64,000 bases of DNA from Athripsodes cinereus (lineage: Eukaryota > Arthropoda > Insecta > Trichoptera > Leptoceridae), in assembly GCA_947579605.1 (NCBI GenBank), contig OX388309.1, forward strand, positions 12,904,713 through 12,968,712, read 5' to 3'. The stretch's first letter is position 1. Each line of letters starts with the position of its first letter. A model generated the notes under the pieces. The model ran no database searches, had not been told where the DNA came from, and saw nothing but the letters and a program-made list of their open reading frames with translations. Positions 35,281-46,900 of the stretch are shown in pieces. The translations under genes and the position numbers were made by a program.

Positions 35281-36572
35281 TTAAACCAAAGAGGGATAAT
35301 CAAGCGACTTTCTAAAAAACTAATAGTTAAATCATCTTTAACCATAAAATTAATAAAATTGTTTATACGGTACAACGCCCTTGATACGATATATATTGTA
35401 GGATTCTAACAGTACGGTATTATTAAGTTGTCTTATTATTATTTAATCAAATAATAAAAATATCAAATGTCAAAAATATCAATGAAAATAATATAAACAA
35501 CAACTACTTTATACAACTATATACAATGCAGTGAGAATTGGTTTAAAACTTGATTTGCAAATTTACATAATCCGCAACTGAATTATAAATTGGTATACAA
35601 GTTTTTAGCTATAATATTACTTGGTTTGAGTACGAAGCGTTTATCCATCTGCTAGGTAGGTAATTGTGATTCAGTATTAGGTAGTTATCAAAGCAAGTGT
35701 TTGGAGAGTTGAAAGGTCAGCGGTTATATAAGGATCACGTATTCAACACATTACCTTCTAACAAAACGATTTTTCCAACTTATCCCATTTTCTGTGTACG
35801 CTGAAGGACGATGTGATTATGACTTCGAAGAGTAATAAGTTCATACAGTGAGGACAATCCCAATGGTTGAGGCATTGTTACTATGGATAGAGTTAAAGGT
35901 ACGTATATATAATGTTAGTGTTAGTACAATATGTAGGCACTCAATCACTACTTGAATATTAATAAGATGGGAAACAAGTAGCGACCGTCACGCTCTTTGT
36001 GGAAAGCAAAATCTAAGTTTATATTTATTGCATGAGAAAAATTCCACGTGCTTCTATTATCTATCGTAAGGATGAAAAGAAATCATAGAACATTAAGCGC
36101 AGAAGAGTTAATGAGCAATAAAATTGTTTTTGAGGTTTTATTGTGCTTCTACATTAGGAATAATAATAACAACAAAAAAAACGTAAAAGCTTACTTTAAG
36201 AGAAGAATAAAAGATAATATGAAATTCATCGTGCAGAAATACTGTTCTCACAACTTACTCTTGAGGGAATTGAGAAACCTAAATATACTAACATACTTCT
36301 GGATGAATGAAAAAAAATCCTTTTGTTTTTGTCTGTGTTTTAATAACTGTGATATAAAAAACCGGCTGGATTCCAGACCCTTGTATTCATTAGTGAGAAC
36401 AGTTTGTCTAATCTGAAGAATATAATGGTTTTATAATATAATCAATGGCAGACAATTAAATGTAAATCTAATCTACATACCTTAATAAATAGTTACAATA
36501 ACCCAAATACCTTATTAAAATGAGTTCCAGGCAAATGAGAGTCTCACTTTAAAAATGTATCAACTTCTGTTA
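35281..36572. other. Unassigned AT-rich sequence
   Basis: The 122-codon frame at 36048-36416 is rich in N, K and C with no motif; I reject it as a gene. Nothing else recognised. Confidence 0.4.
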
Positions 36573-36676
36573 TTCATTTATTTTACATATGAGTGTATTA
36601 ATTTATTTTACATATAAGTGTATTCATTATTTTACATATAAGTGTATTAATTTATTTAACATATAAGTGTATTCGT
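36573..36676. repeat. Short tandem repeat, about four units of 26-29 bp
   Basis: Unit TTATTTTACATATAAGTGTA plus TTAAT or TTCAT, repeated with small length changes. Confidence 0.85.
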
Positions 36677-38518
36677 AAGTACATGCTCCATTATTTTTTA
36701 CATGGCATAAGTATATGTTTTTCAAAAATTACGGAGAGTTTTGAATAGGCTTACATTCAGCAATAAAGATGTTCTAAACAAACTTATTGATATGAAATAG
36801 TTTTAGCGAAATATCAAACTTTGGAATTATTCGAGTTTGCAAAGGGTAGTAGATATAGATATGTTCACACTTATTTAATATTTCGAACTCATTCGTCTTT
36901 GAAGCTTATTCAAATACGACTCATGTACAACCTTCTTCCATTATACAGATTCATCCACATTCAGAAACATCTCTCGTCAGAATCTCTGCATTCCAAACAT
37001 ACTCACACTACTGCGCTTATTATTTGTTGGTGAATAGTCAACCTACACGATTGTAAATAGACGGCAGACACGTCCACTTAAATCCGTCCCCTCGAGAAGT
37101 AGTCCAACTTCATGTTTATTATTTAAATACTACAAACATCCCTTCCATTTCAGATGAGAAAGTAAGTAATTTCAAATTCATTAATACAACACCCACCTTC
37201 TTCTCTTCTTCTTACTCTACTGTGGCACGACTAAGAATTTTGAAATGAGTTTAAATGATTACACAATACGTAATATTGTATAGGTATATCTAAAATGTTT
37301 CAAATCAAACGTAAGACAAACGTCATATTGTTTGTGAAAATAAATAGCTAAATAAATATTTATGCATAGGTAGATACAATTTACTCTATTCAAAATTAAT
37401 CATTGTTTTATTTAACTGTTTTGCGCTTATGCCTTTTTGGCAAAATGACGCGACATCTCTCACAATTGGGGTAGCCAGCAGTCTAATTGAAAACAAAATT
37501 TGGCTAAGTGCCAATAAAAAATGAAATTCAGCATAGGGGATACTTATTGTCTTATACGAATATGTGATATTTTATGAACACTACTTTCCTCTAACCAGTC
37601 GCTAGAAAAATAAAAAAGAAATAACGTTCTATTTCCTGTTGGAGCATACCTACTTACTAAATAATTATACTATAAATTTATTCGTTTAATACCATACATA
37701 ATACAATTCATAATACAATACAGTATACACAATACATAATAACATTACGTAATTTCCAATGTCATCCTAATATTGGACTTCACGCCTATTGAACAGCCTA
37801 ATCTAATCGAAGCAATCATATACTGTGCATCAAATTGCATGAGGGGTAAATTTGCAAAGTGTTTTAGGTAAATTCATACATATTGATTGAAAATATAATT
37901 ATTATTAGCTGATATTGCATACAATACATCGCTTTCAACAATTATAAATGATTTAATTAGTTGTATCAGTAATCAAGTGTAATAAAGTTTATTACTTAAT
38001 GATTAAACCCACAATAAAAAATAGATAATTTATTTTGGTAATGCATACTAAGCCACATTTTTTTGACATAATATGAAGTGTAGTGTAATTTATACCATTG
38101 TTTCTTAAGTATAACAAAACATAATGAACATAACAAAATACTACCATCACAAAGCGATGAAAGACTTTTATATTACTCATCTTTTCGGATCCATTATTTT
38201 ATTTGCAGAATCTATTTAAGGTAGTTTTATGTACTTATACTGCAAACAGAAAAAAACAAACAAAAACTTTGATAGAATTAAGTGGTAAGGCTAATCCCGA
38301 GATGAGATTTTCTCCTTTTTGTGATTGTGTTTTAATTATTTTTACCAAACACGTAGGAATTAATTCAATTTACCTTACAACATTAAGATCGGAAATAATT
38401 GGTTTATTTACTTTTTTATGTACCTACCTATCATCAAACTAATCACAAATTATATTTTTTTTTATATACCTATGTAGATACTAAAATATATATATATATA
38501 TTTTTTTGTAAATTTGTT
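36677..38518. other. Mostly unassigned AT-rich sequence
   Basis: Contains a cryptic ATAATACA-type repeat near 37690-37750 and the family R relic at 37450-37545. No gene recognised. Confidence 0.4.
37450..37545 (-). repeat. SINE-like family R, decayed fragment
   Basis: CGACATCTCTCACAATTGGG, GTAGCCAGCAG and GTGCCAATAAAAA follow the 3' half of family R on the minus strand. Confidence 0.45.
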
Positions 38519-38690
38519 TTTACTAGGTTTATGTCTATGTGTCGTGGTTAGATGGAAGAAATCACTTTATAGTGATAATCTCGCCACTGCACATCGTCCT
38601 ATATAGTATTTAAAATTTTATATTATTATGTTAACACTGTTACATATGAAATGATGATGTGCAAGAAGAATAAATAAATAAATAAATAAA
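38519..38690 (+). repeat. LINE-type 3' tail, GATGTGC family, best copy
   Basis: ATGTGTCGTGGTTAGATGG, then ATAGTGATAATCTCGCC, the left stem GCACATC (38589-38595), a loop containing TGTTAACACTGTTA-like sequence, the right stem GATGTGC (38656-38662) and an AATAAATAAATAAATA tail. The stem core is identical to that in the 3' UTR of the intact LINE (54401-54443). Confidence 0.7.
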
Positions 38691-39275
38691 ATATCTTCTC
38701 GTATCGAATAAATCACACGACTTCGTAATGTACGGGTCCATGGTGAATGAATGAAAAAACATGTAAAAAAATTGTTTGATTACTTCAAGGGCGAGGATTC
38801 TAATTATTATCTACCCCAAGACATAGTGAGGGAGTATTTCTGTCTACTTTCTACAACAAAAAATCACAAACTTAAATTATATTATAATACACACAATGTA
38901 TATTTTTATGATTTTGTAGTATTACTCATAAAAAACGTGTAGAAAAAGTAATTCTTTTATCCTTGTACGATTTCTTTTTTTTTTAAATAAGTACCTTTTC
39001 ATCTTTCTTTTTGTAAAGTATTATGCTCTTTTGTGTTCAATTACAATGTACAAAACTGGTTAAATCAAAAAGTAATGCTTGAGTATATAAAACATTTATA
39101 CACTAATAGAAAAGACGAGTAAATATTTTATACGTAGAAAGAGATATCTTTAAAATAATTTGATATTGTGTTTTTGAAAAACATGGAAAATCCAATGAAT
39201 TCTAGCCAAAATTAAAATTTGGATTTTGCTTGTGTTAGGATGATGCTAAAAACGGTAATAGTTTTAGTTTTAAAT
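38691..39275. other. Unassigned AT-rich sequence
   Basis: The 63-codon frame at 38751-38942 has no motif. Nothing else recognised. Confidence 0.4.
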
Positions 39276-39516
39276 TACTACTACTATACAATCACGGCAT
39301 ATCCCACAAGTGAGGTAGCCATCGGACCAACTGCATGTGATTAACATGTAAGTCGTCTTCTATGTGCCAGCAAAAAAAACACTGGGTGGCAAAAGTCACC
39401 GCCGAGTTTGAGATTTTTGTTAAATTTCTCTTTTTTTTTTACATCTGCCTTTTACAGGACAATCAAAACTTACGAACAAGGGTGAAAGACCAATTCTTTT
39501 TCGGGTGCTCTACGAC
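39276..39516 (-). repeat. SINE-like family R, diverged near full-length copy
   Basis: Minus strand. From TAGTAGTA tail and GATTGTATAG-end words back through CATGCAGTTGG, CTCGGCGGTGACTTTTGCC and CCTGTAAAAGGCAG to GTAGAGCACCCG. About full length with indels. Confidence 0.7.
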
Positions 39517-39989
39517 TTAAATTAATTTTCACGGGTTTATTTATTTTCAGGTTTAGCATTACCTACATCATAGTTATACACCAAAGCTATTATGAAAAAA
39601 TGATGTTCTAGATCTGAAACGTTAAATAATTTGATTGATATTATAAGCGACGATGACCACGCTGCTCAAAACGCTGATCTATAATAATAAGCAGGCTCAA
39701 ACTCAAAAGTTCATTTTAGTATTTTTTTATTTTCACACTGCCACTTGTGGATTTGAGACAGAGCAGAGCATGATGAGTTACTGAGTAATAATATGTAGGT
39801 CTCCCCTTGGGGACTATTAAGATGTATGAGGTAATAAATTATGCGTCCCACATTAGACAAATCTACCTTGAAATAAATGTGTACAGAATTATTAAAATTC
39901 CTCACAGACGAAATACAAATTAAGTGCGAAATATTGTTATAAGACAAAGCACAAGTTAACATATTATAAAGAATATGAATACTTAGACT

Positions 39990-40570
39990 TGAGAAACTTC
40001 TTCTTCTTCTTGTGCCGCTCCTATCGGAGGTTGGCGACCATCTCTTGATACTCTTCACGATCCTGGGTCAGTCTGATGAGGGTTGCTGCATCCGGTATTC
40101 CAAACCACTGCCGAAGATTCTTGAGCCATGATGCTCTTTTGCGCCCCAAACCCCGTCTGCCCTCTATCTTACCCTCTACGATAAGCTGCAGAAGGGCATA
40201 TTTTTCTCCACGGAATATGTGACCAAAGTATGCGTCCTTTCGTCTTTTAACAGTGGTCATTAGCTCTCTACCTTTTTGCATTATATTTAAAACTGTTTCG
40301 TTGGACACTCGATCAGTCCATGAGATACGCAGCATTCTTCTGTACAACCACATTTCAAATGCCTCAATTTTATTTATCATGGAGATTTTGAGAGTCCACC
40401 CTTCCACTCCATACTACAGCACGGGTAATACATATGCTTTTACAGCTCTCTATCTTGTGCTCAACTTCAGGTCTCGGTTGCACAAGAGTTTCTGCATTTT
40501 GTAGAAGGTTGATCTCGCCATCTCAATTCTGGCTTTTGAGAAACTAGACACATCTAATGTGAACCTCAAA
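39990..40570 (-). pseudogene. RTE-type RT C-terminal part, decayed, with (GAA)n tail
   Basis: A 128-codon minus-strand frame (40407 to 40021) reads FEMWLYRRMLRISWTDRV, FGHIFRGEKYALLQL, GRRGLGRKRASWLKNLRQW and AQ/TQDREEYQEMVANLR then stop. Upstream in the same frame the sequence continues with stops as ARxEMARSTFYKM, LLCNRDL, RAVKAYVLPVL and YGVEGW, matching the thumb and LLYGCETW region. After the stop comes GGAGCGGCACAAGAAGAAG with a short GAA repeat, the probable 3' terminus. It belongs to the same subgroup as the relic at 1-150. Confidence 0.8.
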
Positions 40571-41184
40571 TAAATATTTAACAATAAAATAAATAATAAA
40601 ATAATTAATAATAAAATAAATAACTAACCCATGATAGATTAACGAGAAGACATTGCCTCGAGACAATATGATAGCCTTTTGCACAAATTTATTTTACGCG
40701 TTAAGCGTTTATTGTGAAAATTCATATAAGTACTCAATATTTCTTTGAAGTGAAAATGAAGTGAAAAATAAACTGAAAATTTACTTATAATTTGTAAAAA
40801 TATGAATGTCAAAAAGGAATTATGTTATTCAGGCATCAAGTTTGAGCAATTTTTATCACCCTATTTACTTAGTCAGGTGTAATACTTGGAATTTTTAATC
40901 CTAGTTTAATGAATGCGACTAGATCTGTATACTAAATAACTCCAAATAATAACTCCGTTATAATGGATAAACAATAAATAGGTACCTACCTACATAATTT
41001 TATTATCTTTGTAAATAATTATAAAGCATATTATGCCGACCTAATAAAGAACAATGCAATATTGTAGACCACCATTGTATAATGTTGTATTCATTACTGT
41101 AATAAATGTCATCTAAATAATGTGATGACCCAGTATTTTGTACTTTGTATACAATATACAATTAGTCTGCTATGTTCATTAAAA
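40571..41184. other. Unassigned AT-rich sequence
   Basis: A few AAATAATAAAATAA repeats near 40575-40625, possibly the edge of a retroposon. No gene recognised. Confidence 0.4.
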
Positions 41185-41854
41185 CAGCAGCCCTACTCCC
41201 GACACAATCTAAATGCGATCTAATCTTGTTTGCATCTTAAAATGGCGAATTGGTACTTTTGAACACGGTCTAAATCTTAACTTTTAGACAGATCTAGTTT
41301 GATGTCTTAAAAATTCGTTACGATCTTAACATTTGTATGAAATCGGTACTCTTGACACAACATTGCCAAGGTCAAATCTTAATAGACGTCTTAAAACACA
41401 ATCTAACAACTGTCAAAACTTAAGATTGCTGTGGAGGTGCATTTTAGCAATCTAAAAGTCTTTTTCCATAGTTTTTCCATCTTTTTACAACGCAAGTTTG
41501 TTTATTTTTTAGAATAATATTTATTTTAGTATATTTCTAATACTATTTTTCTATCTTGCTGTGTTTTTTACGCAAATAAAATTTGGTGTTGATTGTTAGT
41601 TTTTTCTGAGTCGCTTGTTTTGAAGTTTTACTGTGAGACTAGTTTTAAAACGAATAATGCATTGTGGAATTATGTCGTGAACAGTGTATGTGTTGTTTAT
41701 CTGACTACTGTCCTATATTCTCATTCATTGGAGATATACAAGGCCTCCATCCTGTAACAGACGACGCAAAAACATGGATTCGCACCCCCTCTGAATCAAG
41801 TCTAGCGGGCTATAAGAAGATGAGTGAAAAATATTATTTCAAAACAACATTATT

Positions 41855-42020
41855 GTTCAACAACGACTCAACTGGATTGGCCATAGCAACAGGCACCCAG
41901 GTGTGCTCATCACCATGGAGAAGGGCAAGACAATAAGCACAAATGTAAATGCGGACCAAGAAACACCTATATGGATCAAATAAGGACATGAATTGTGGTA
42001 CGTACATAGAATTAAAGGTT
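41855..42020 (+). pseudogene. RTE RT C-terminal relic (same subfamily as 12897-13710)
   Basis: Reads QRRLNWIGHSNRHPGVLITM-like sequence, KGK, then D(Q)ETPIWIK, a frame change and RHELWY(V)HRIK, paralleling NWIGHNIRHPG, EGKT, MDQLKRDMNCGSYVELK of the better copy. Part lies in a 90-codon frame (41664-41936) whose N-terminal half is unrelated. Confidence 0.65.
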
Positions 42021-42106
42021 AATTTCTATAATAAGTTATCCAGTAGTACCCATTAAGAGAAGATATAAATTGATGATCATAGTTGTATTTTTTATTATTA
42101 TTATTG

Positions 42107-42335
42107 TTCACTGTATACCGTTACAAGATATTATAGAAGTGCTCAGATGGCAATATTGGGACAAGGGAATGAATCTCGCCCAGTGAATGCCATATTATTT
42201 ATGTACATAAATGCATAATTATGTCATGAAATTCAACTATGCAGAAAATAAATCATAATTAAGTTTAATCTGTACCCCTCCCCTAGTTCATATCCGAATG
42301 CCCCACGATATCTTGTAACAGTGTACAGTGAAAGA
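42107..42335. repeat. Inverted repeat (fold-back) with 25-bp arms
   Basis: The left arm TTCACTGTATACCGTTACAA plus GATAT (42108-42132) and the right arm ATATCTTGTAACAGTGTACA plus GTGAA (42310-42335) are inverted copies with about three mismatches. The loop is about 180 bp. An AATAAAAATAAATA tail follows the right arm, as in the LINE tails of this window. Confidence 0.7.
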
Positions 42336-42437
42336 TAATAAAAATAAATACAACGATGGGTATATATCAACGGTATGGACTATGGATCATCAATATAGGT
42401 ATATTCTCTAACTGGATGCTATTGGATAACCTATAGC

Positions 42438-42582
42438 AGAAATTCACCGAATTGAAGAGACTAATGTCCCATCCATCCTGAATGTTTTAATTTTTTGTTG
42501 GAACAAAGAGGACACCTTGGAAGTTTATTACATGCAGCTGCTCTGCTTGCCACCCCAGTTGTGAGATATGCTATAACGGTGT
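42438..42582 (+). repeat. SINE-like family R, 3' half
   Basis: AAATTCA(C)CGA, CCCATCCATCCTGAATGTTT, TTGTTGGAACAAAGAGGACA, TTACATGCAGCTGCTCTGC and CACCCCAGTTGTGAGATATG match family R. It is directly followed by the tRNA-type SINE. Confidence 0.7.
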
Positions 42583-42589
42583 AGTTGGC

Positions 42590-42815
42590 CGGTGTGGCGC
42601 GGAGGTAACGCTCTTGCCTTTGAGTCACGAGGTCCCGGGTTCGATTCCGGCCAGGGCAGATTGAGGAATGACCTTTTTCAAATTGTCCTGGGTCTGGGTG
42701 TTACAAGTATATGTGTTTAGTGCATTGTAAATGTGTGTATCGTCGCGTTAGTACCCATAACACAAGATTCATCTAAGTTTGGGACTAGCTCGATCTCTGT
42801 GAAATATCTATGTAT
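42590..42815 (+). mobile_element. tRNA-derived SINE with intact box A and box B
   Basis: Box A-like TGGCGCGGAGG at 42595-42605 and a perfect box B GGTTCGATTCC at 42638-42648, spaced as in tRNA promoters. The 3' body is unrelated to tRNA, and the element ends in ATGTT repeats (about 42813-42832). It is not a functional tRNA: no closed cloverleaf or acceptor stem is visible. It differs from the minus-strand SINE family. Confidence 0.85.
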
Positions 42816-42879
42816 GTTATGTTATGTCTATACAAATGTCTTATGTCTATAGTAATGGTAGTAGTAAAGAGGCTAGCAG

Positions 42880-42955
42880 AAATTGGATGATATGAAAACT
42901 GATGTTCTTGAAACATCCAGGGGTAAATGGTGGGAGTCCCTTTCTTAAATGTTGA
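42880..42955. repeat. Dispersed repeat family C, weak copy 3
   Basis: TTGAAACATCCAGGGGTAAA, TGGGAGTCCCTTTCTTAAATG parallels the 3' part of the copies at 22869 and 30288. Confidence 0.4.
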
Positions 42956-43169
42956 CTAGCATAAAATAGAGATGAATGGAGAATAAATTCTAAATACTTT
43001 TTGCTTGTGTTACACAATAATACATTATTTCCCCTTATTAAATAATATGTTTCGTTTACAGGTTATATTCGGATATTATTTAGTTAAAATATTCTTGGAA
43101 TTATTCTCAACCGTCTCCAGATAAGCTTTAATGGTGCTGATGGGACCATTTACAGAGACAATAAGCACT

Positions 43170-43311
43170 GACACATCACACCACTGTTTAAGGAGCTACA
43201 TTGGATGAGAGTCCCAAAGAGAGTAGACTTCAAACTGTACCTCACGGTTCATAAAGCCTTGAGCGGTGCAGCACATCTATGCCTCGCTGAGCTCTGTCCC
43301 ATCGACAAAAC
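43170..43311 (+). pseudogene. CR1-like LINE RT C-terminal fragment
   Basis: Reads HITPLFKELHWMRVPKRVDF then KLYLTVHKALSGAAHLCLAEL and CPIDKTL in one frame. It is the same protein segment as the minus-strand fragment at 50404-50830 (ELHWLRVPERVEFKLCLTVHKAL). It ends abruptly at TTTATTTATTATTATAC, likely the tail of an antisense insertion. Confidence 0.8.
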
Positions 43312-43779
43312 TCTATTTATTTATTATTATACATATTTATTTATTACACATATATACAGCTTAAAGCTTTTATAAAATGGTATTAAAAATTCAAACAACA
43401 ATTAATACTATATAAAAATAAAAAGCAATTAAAAATGTATAAAATGTAAGATAGTATCATTACACTTTTAAAAAAATAAATATCAAAATACCATAAAAAT
43501 AATTGCATTGAGCAATTAATAAAAGAAGAAATACACAATATTAGTCAAACGTTAAAATATATAATGAAGAATTCTCAGATAAAACAGTCAAAATTCATGG
43601 TATCAATCAAAGTTCATTCAATAAACAATTGAAACTACACATCTGTCACATAAAAAGTTTGAGACGGAGAAAATAAAATGCCAAATGTCACAAAAACAAA
43701 ACACAAAAAACAACAACAAAGCAAAAATTATACGAATATTTCAAGAATTCATAAATAAAGATTCCAATTTGGAGCGGTG

Positions 43780-44035
43780 CGTGGCCTTTCACTTAGGTCG
43801 GAGAACAATAGATTGCTCTTGATTCCCTCACATCACTCTGATTTCTACTTTTCATCTTTTAGCTTTCACACCGCTAGACTTTGGAACCAGCTTCCCTCTA
43901 CAATCCGCACCAGCTCATCGTTTATGTCTTTTAAAAATAAATTAGTCTCTAGGTGATGAACACTACATTCCTTATATATATGTTAACTGTTTATTATTTA
44001 ATTATTTGAGATAAATAAACATTATATTTTGAAAT
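43780..44035 (+). pseudogene. Jockey/CR1-superfamily LINE C-terminus and 3' UTR
   Basis: Codons from 43780 read RGLSLRSENNRLLLIPSHHS, FYFSSFSFHTARLWNQLPST and IRTSSSFMSFKNKLV. The F-x-x-x-x-x-x-LWNxLP motif is the typical C-terminus of Jockey-superfamily LINE polyproteins. It is followed by a stop and an ATAAATAAACATT 3' end. It is from a different element than the neighbouring CR1-like piece. Confidence 0.65.
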
Positions 44036-44098
44036 TTATGTTTTTTTTTGCCTTTATCATTGTTGTCAATTAAATTCTTATAAAACTGGAATATTTTT

Positions 44099-44420
44099 GA
44101 TTCATCGTGTCAAACATGGCAAAAATGCTGGTGCACAATACCATTCTGTTACCGACACTTATGTTTATAAGCGAAACTTGGACGTGGTTGAAAAAGGACG
44201 AGAGTGGAATAAATGCTGTGGAGATGCGTTCACTGAGAAGAATGGTTGGTAAAACGTTGCGAGATAGAGTGAAGAATGAGGATATCAGGAGAATGAGCGG
44301 ATGTGAGAGGAATGTGTGTTAACAAAGATATGATGAGCGAATGCACGATGAAAGGATGAAGTAGATGATGTGTGTATCTGAAAGAGGGGGTGTGACGAAG
44401 CGCAGAGTCCAAGTGCATAT
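44099..44420 (+). pseudogene. RTE-type RT fragment, plus strand
   Basis: Reads SNMAKMLVHNTILLPTLMF, SETWTWLKKDESGINAVEMR, SLRRMVGKTLRDRVKNEDIR and RMSGCERNV then stop, with SERGGVTKRR further on in another frame. It is closely related to the minus-strand relic at 45115-45940; the LMYxSETW motif is the equivalent of LLYGCETW in the other subfamily. Truncated at both ends. Confidence 0.75.
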
Positions 44421-44491
44421 ATCTATCTATTTTATTTTATTTCATTTCATGTATGTATTTTATTTTATTTCATTTTTATATATTTTATTTT

Positions 44492-44622
44492 ATTTGGGTT
44501 AGTTGGAAGATATCGCAACTCTGCGATAAACTCGCCCATTGTACAGATTTTTTCATGCATGTTGTATATAATTCCTGTTATCATATTCTGCACAATAAAG
44601 TTTGTTTTTTTTTTTTTTTTTA
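44492..44622 (+). repeat. LINE-type 3' tail, CTGTACATTG-like family
   Basis: GGGTTAGTTGGAAGATATCGC, GCGATAAACTCGCCC, then ATTGTACAGATT facing ATTCTGCACAAT (10 of 12 pair), then AAAGTTTG and a poly-T/poly-A boundary. It has diverged from 23147-23282. Confidence 0.6.
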
Positions 44623-44628
44623 AAAAAG

Positions 44629-44794
44629 CTATATCTGGGTTTTTGTAATAAACCCAAATACAACCTTATACACCTTTCACAGTAAGCTACTAAAAGCTTG
44701 TGTCGTGAAAGGGGAGTTTGCCGGCACCTGGTATCGAACCACGGACCCCATGTTCACGAGGCCGAGACTCTACCTCCAGGCTACCGACGAACTC
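44629..44794 (-). mobile_element. tRNA-derived SINE, minus strand, best-preserved copy
   Basis: On the minus strand: GAGTTCGTCGGTAGCCTGG start, box A-like TAGCCTGGAGG (44773-44783), box B GGTTCGATACC (44730-44740), then a CGGCAAACTCCCCTTTCACG body, AGCTTTTAGTAGCTTACTG and GTATTTGGGTTTATTAC, ending in a GGGTTT/AAACCC stem and an A-rich tail. No target duplication is clear because the left flank is a poly-T run. Confidence 0.85.
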
Positions 44795-44807
44795 GAACGA
44801 CGAAGAA

Positions 44808-44880
44808 CGTTATTATTATTATTGTAGCCTAGAATGTACACATCATCTGCATACATCAATGCATTGACCCGAGTTTAATT
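44808..44880 (-). pseudogene. Reverse transcriptase motif C relic (MYADD)
   Basis: The minus strand (44872 to 44828) reads RVNALMYADDVYILG, the catalytic YADD box with the usual hydrophobic flanks. It lies next to the antisense RTE relic and may be its upstream part, displaced. Confidence 0.55.
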
Positions 44881-45114
44881 CAATTCAACATCCATCTTTC
44901 TAAAGGTTGCATTCACAAGTCAGACATGTATCACAATAATTCATCCAATTTCCTTATATTCTCATTCAAATAAACCTTTAAAATACTTCTTCTATCTCTG
45001 TAATACACATTCATTAACACACATAATAGAATTTAATTGCCTCACCATATAAACCAGATATTCCGTGGGGCTCCATTCTTTCTGCCTATAATATATAAAT
45101 TCATGAAATATCCT

Positions 45115-45940
45115 GTCCTTTACCTTCACGCCGTGTCCCGGGTGGGGTAGGCAGAGAGAACGGAACGCCATATTGATCTTTCCTTACATACTTCATTCGC
45201 TTCCTCTACATTCATCCAGTTTCTCATACATGCACGCCGATTCCTCTTACTTAACATGCGACCGCCCTTGAGTATTTGATCCACAAGGTTCTTGGACGTC
45301 CGTGCTTTCTCACACCCTCTCTTTCAGATAAATATACCTTCTTCGTCAATCTTACACCATCCATTTGCTCTACATGACCAAACCATCTCAATTTATTTAC
45401 ACGCACTCTATCAACAACACTCTTCTTGCATCCACTCATTCTTCATATATCCTCATTTCTTACTCTATCTTGCAATGTTTTACCTACCGTTCTTCTCAGT
45501 GTTCGCATCTCCACTGCATTTATTCCACTTTCGTCCTTCTTCAGCCATATCCAAGTTTCGCTTGCATACATAAGTATCGGTGCGAGGATGGCGTTGTGCA
45601 CCAGCATTTTAGCCATGTTCGAGACATTGCTATTAGATCGAAGTGCACCGTTCACTTTTCTTTTTTCAATATCTCTTTCGTATCTACCATCCATCGCAAA
45701 CATACATATTCGTCCACTTGCTCCAAACATTCATTTCCAACCTTTATTTCACACATTGTTCTATCAATCTCTCTTTCAAACACCAGCACTTTCGTCTTAG
45801 TCACATTCATTTTCATCCCATTCATTCTGCAACTTTCATGTACAACTGACACTCTCGCACTTCTTTCTTGCATGCTCTGTAAGTTTCTTTCATCCGTTCC
45901 TTATATTTGTTTCTTTCATTGATTCATGATAAAGGTAATA
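45115..45940 (-). pseudogene. RTE-type RT thumb and C-terminal region, frameshifted
   Basis: Three minus-strand frames follow one protein: CRMNGMKMNVTKTKVLVFE (from 45873), then RYERDIEKR...SNMAKMLVHNAILAPILMYA, SETWIWLKKDESGINAVEMR (to 45443), then MSGCKKSVVDRVRVNKLRWF, GHVEQMD, KHGRPRTLW (to about 45251). In another frame it continues KRNRRACMRNWMNVEEANEV and RSIWRSVLSAYPTRDTA then stop. At least three frameshifts are present. It ends in the GGGTAGGCAGAG...GACACGGCG sequence shared by 3' ends at 8.1, 27.9 and 55.4 kb. The YADD fragment lies on the same strand 300 bp downstream, out of the expected order. Confidence 0.8.
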
Positions 45941-46900
45941 ATTAAAAACATATAAGTATACAACATTTATTTGAGAATGGTTCAAGACTTTATAAATCAA
46001 AATTTATTCAACTTATTCCTACTCAACTGTATTTTCCCTAGTTGTAGCACCAAAAGTCAGGCATTGTTCTATGCTACAGGATCATCGTCCAATTATAGCT
46101 ATTATTCATCAATGAATTGACTCCATGTAATAGGGAATTATCACTGTGAAGTTGATTTCAACTATTCAGAGTACACCATGAGCAAATGTGCTGTGAGCGG
46201 GTTTATTCAAAGGTTCATGCTTTCTGTTGAGAATATCCAGTAGTTTCTATTGTCATGTTGTATTCATTGTCTCTTATATGTTGATTGTGTTTGTTCCAAG
46301 TTTGTTGTTTTTTTAAAGTAATTGTAGTGTAATAAGGCTATTTAGCCATATACTTTGTTAACAAATAAATAAATTGTTTTACTTCATCACACAAAAAAAA
46401 GCTTCTCTTTAAAGTTCGTAGACGATCATATGCAGACATTATTCATTAATCCTTGTGTAGAAAAACATTTTAGTTAATGTCCAAATAAACCTATAAACAA
46501 AACATGTTATTTAATGCATTATATTTGTAACAAAGTACATTAATGATTGTTTCCACAATTCTTATTTCATACTTACCTTAATTTGTGACTTTCTGATCAT
46601 TTTAATATAATAAATTCGCGTATACTTCTGCAAAAACAACAAACTAAAACATCGCATAACAAACATTGATAACTGTCAGTGTCAGTGAGATAATAATAGA
46701 CAATAGCAAAATATGTCATAGACAAAAATAGTGTCAATGCATAGGTTTTAAAAAATATTTTTTATAAATTAATTGCACTGTTATAGATCATTATATAATA
46801 TCATTTTCATTTCATTTAATCAGAAATTGATATTAGATTTATAAAAAATGTGGAAATACGGTGAAATCACGTGATATATTAGTTTTAATAATTCAGTTGT
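45941..46900. other. Unassigned AT-rich sequence inside the 5.9-kb candidate
   Basis: A tail-like ATTTAGCCATATACTTTGTT then AACAAATAAATAAA (46337-46375) may end a retroposon. No transposase motif seen. Confidence 0.4.

Noticed and set aside
36048..36416. 122-codon frame
   Set aside because: N/K/C-rich low-complexity protein, no motif, no splice or regulatory context; expected by chance in AT-rich DNA.
42595..42665. Functional tRNA gene
   Set aside because: Box A and box B are good, but there is no acceptor stem closing the molecule and the sequence continues into a SINE body with an ATGTT tail.
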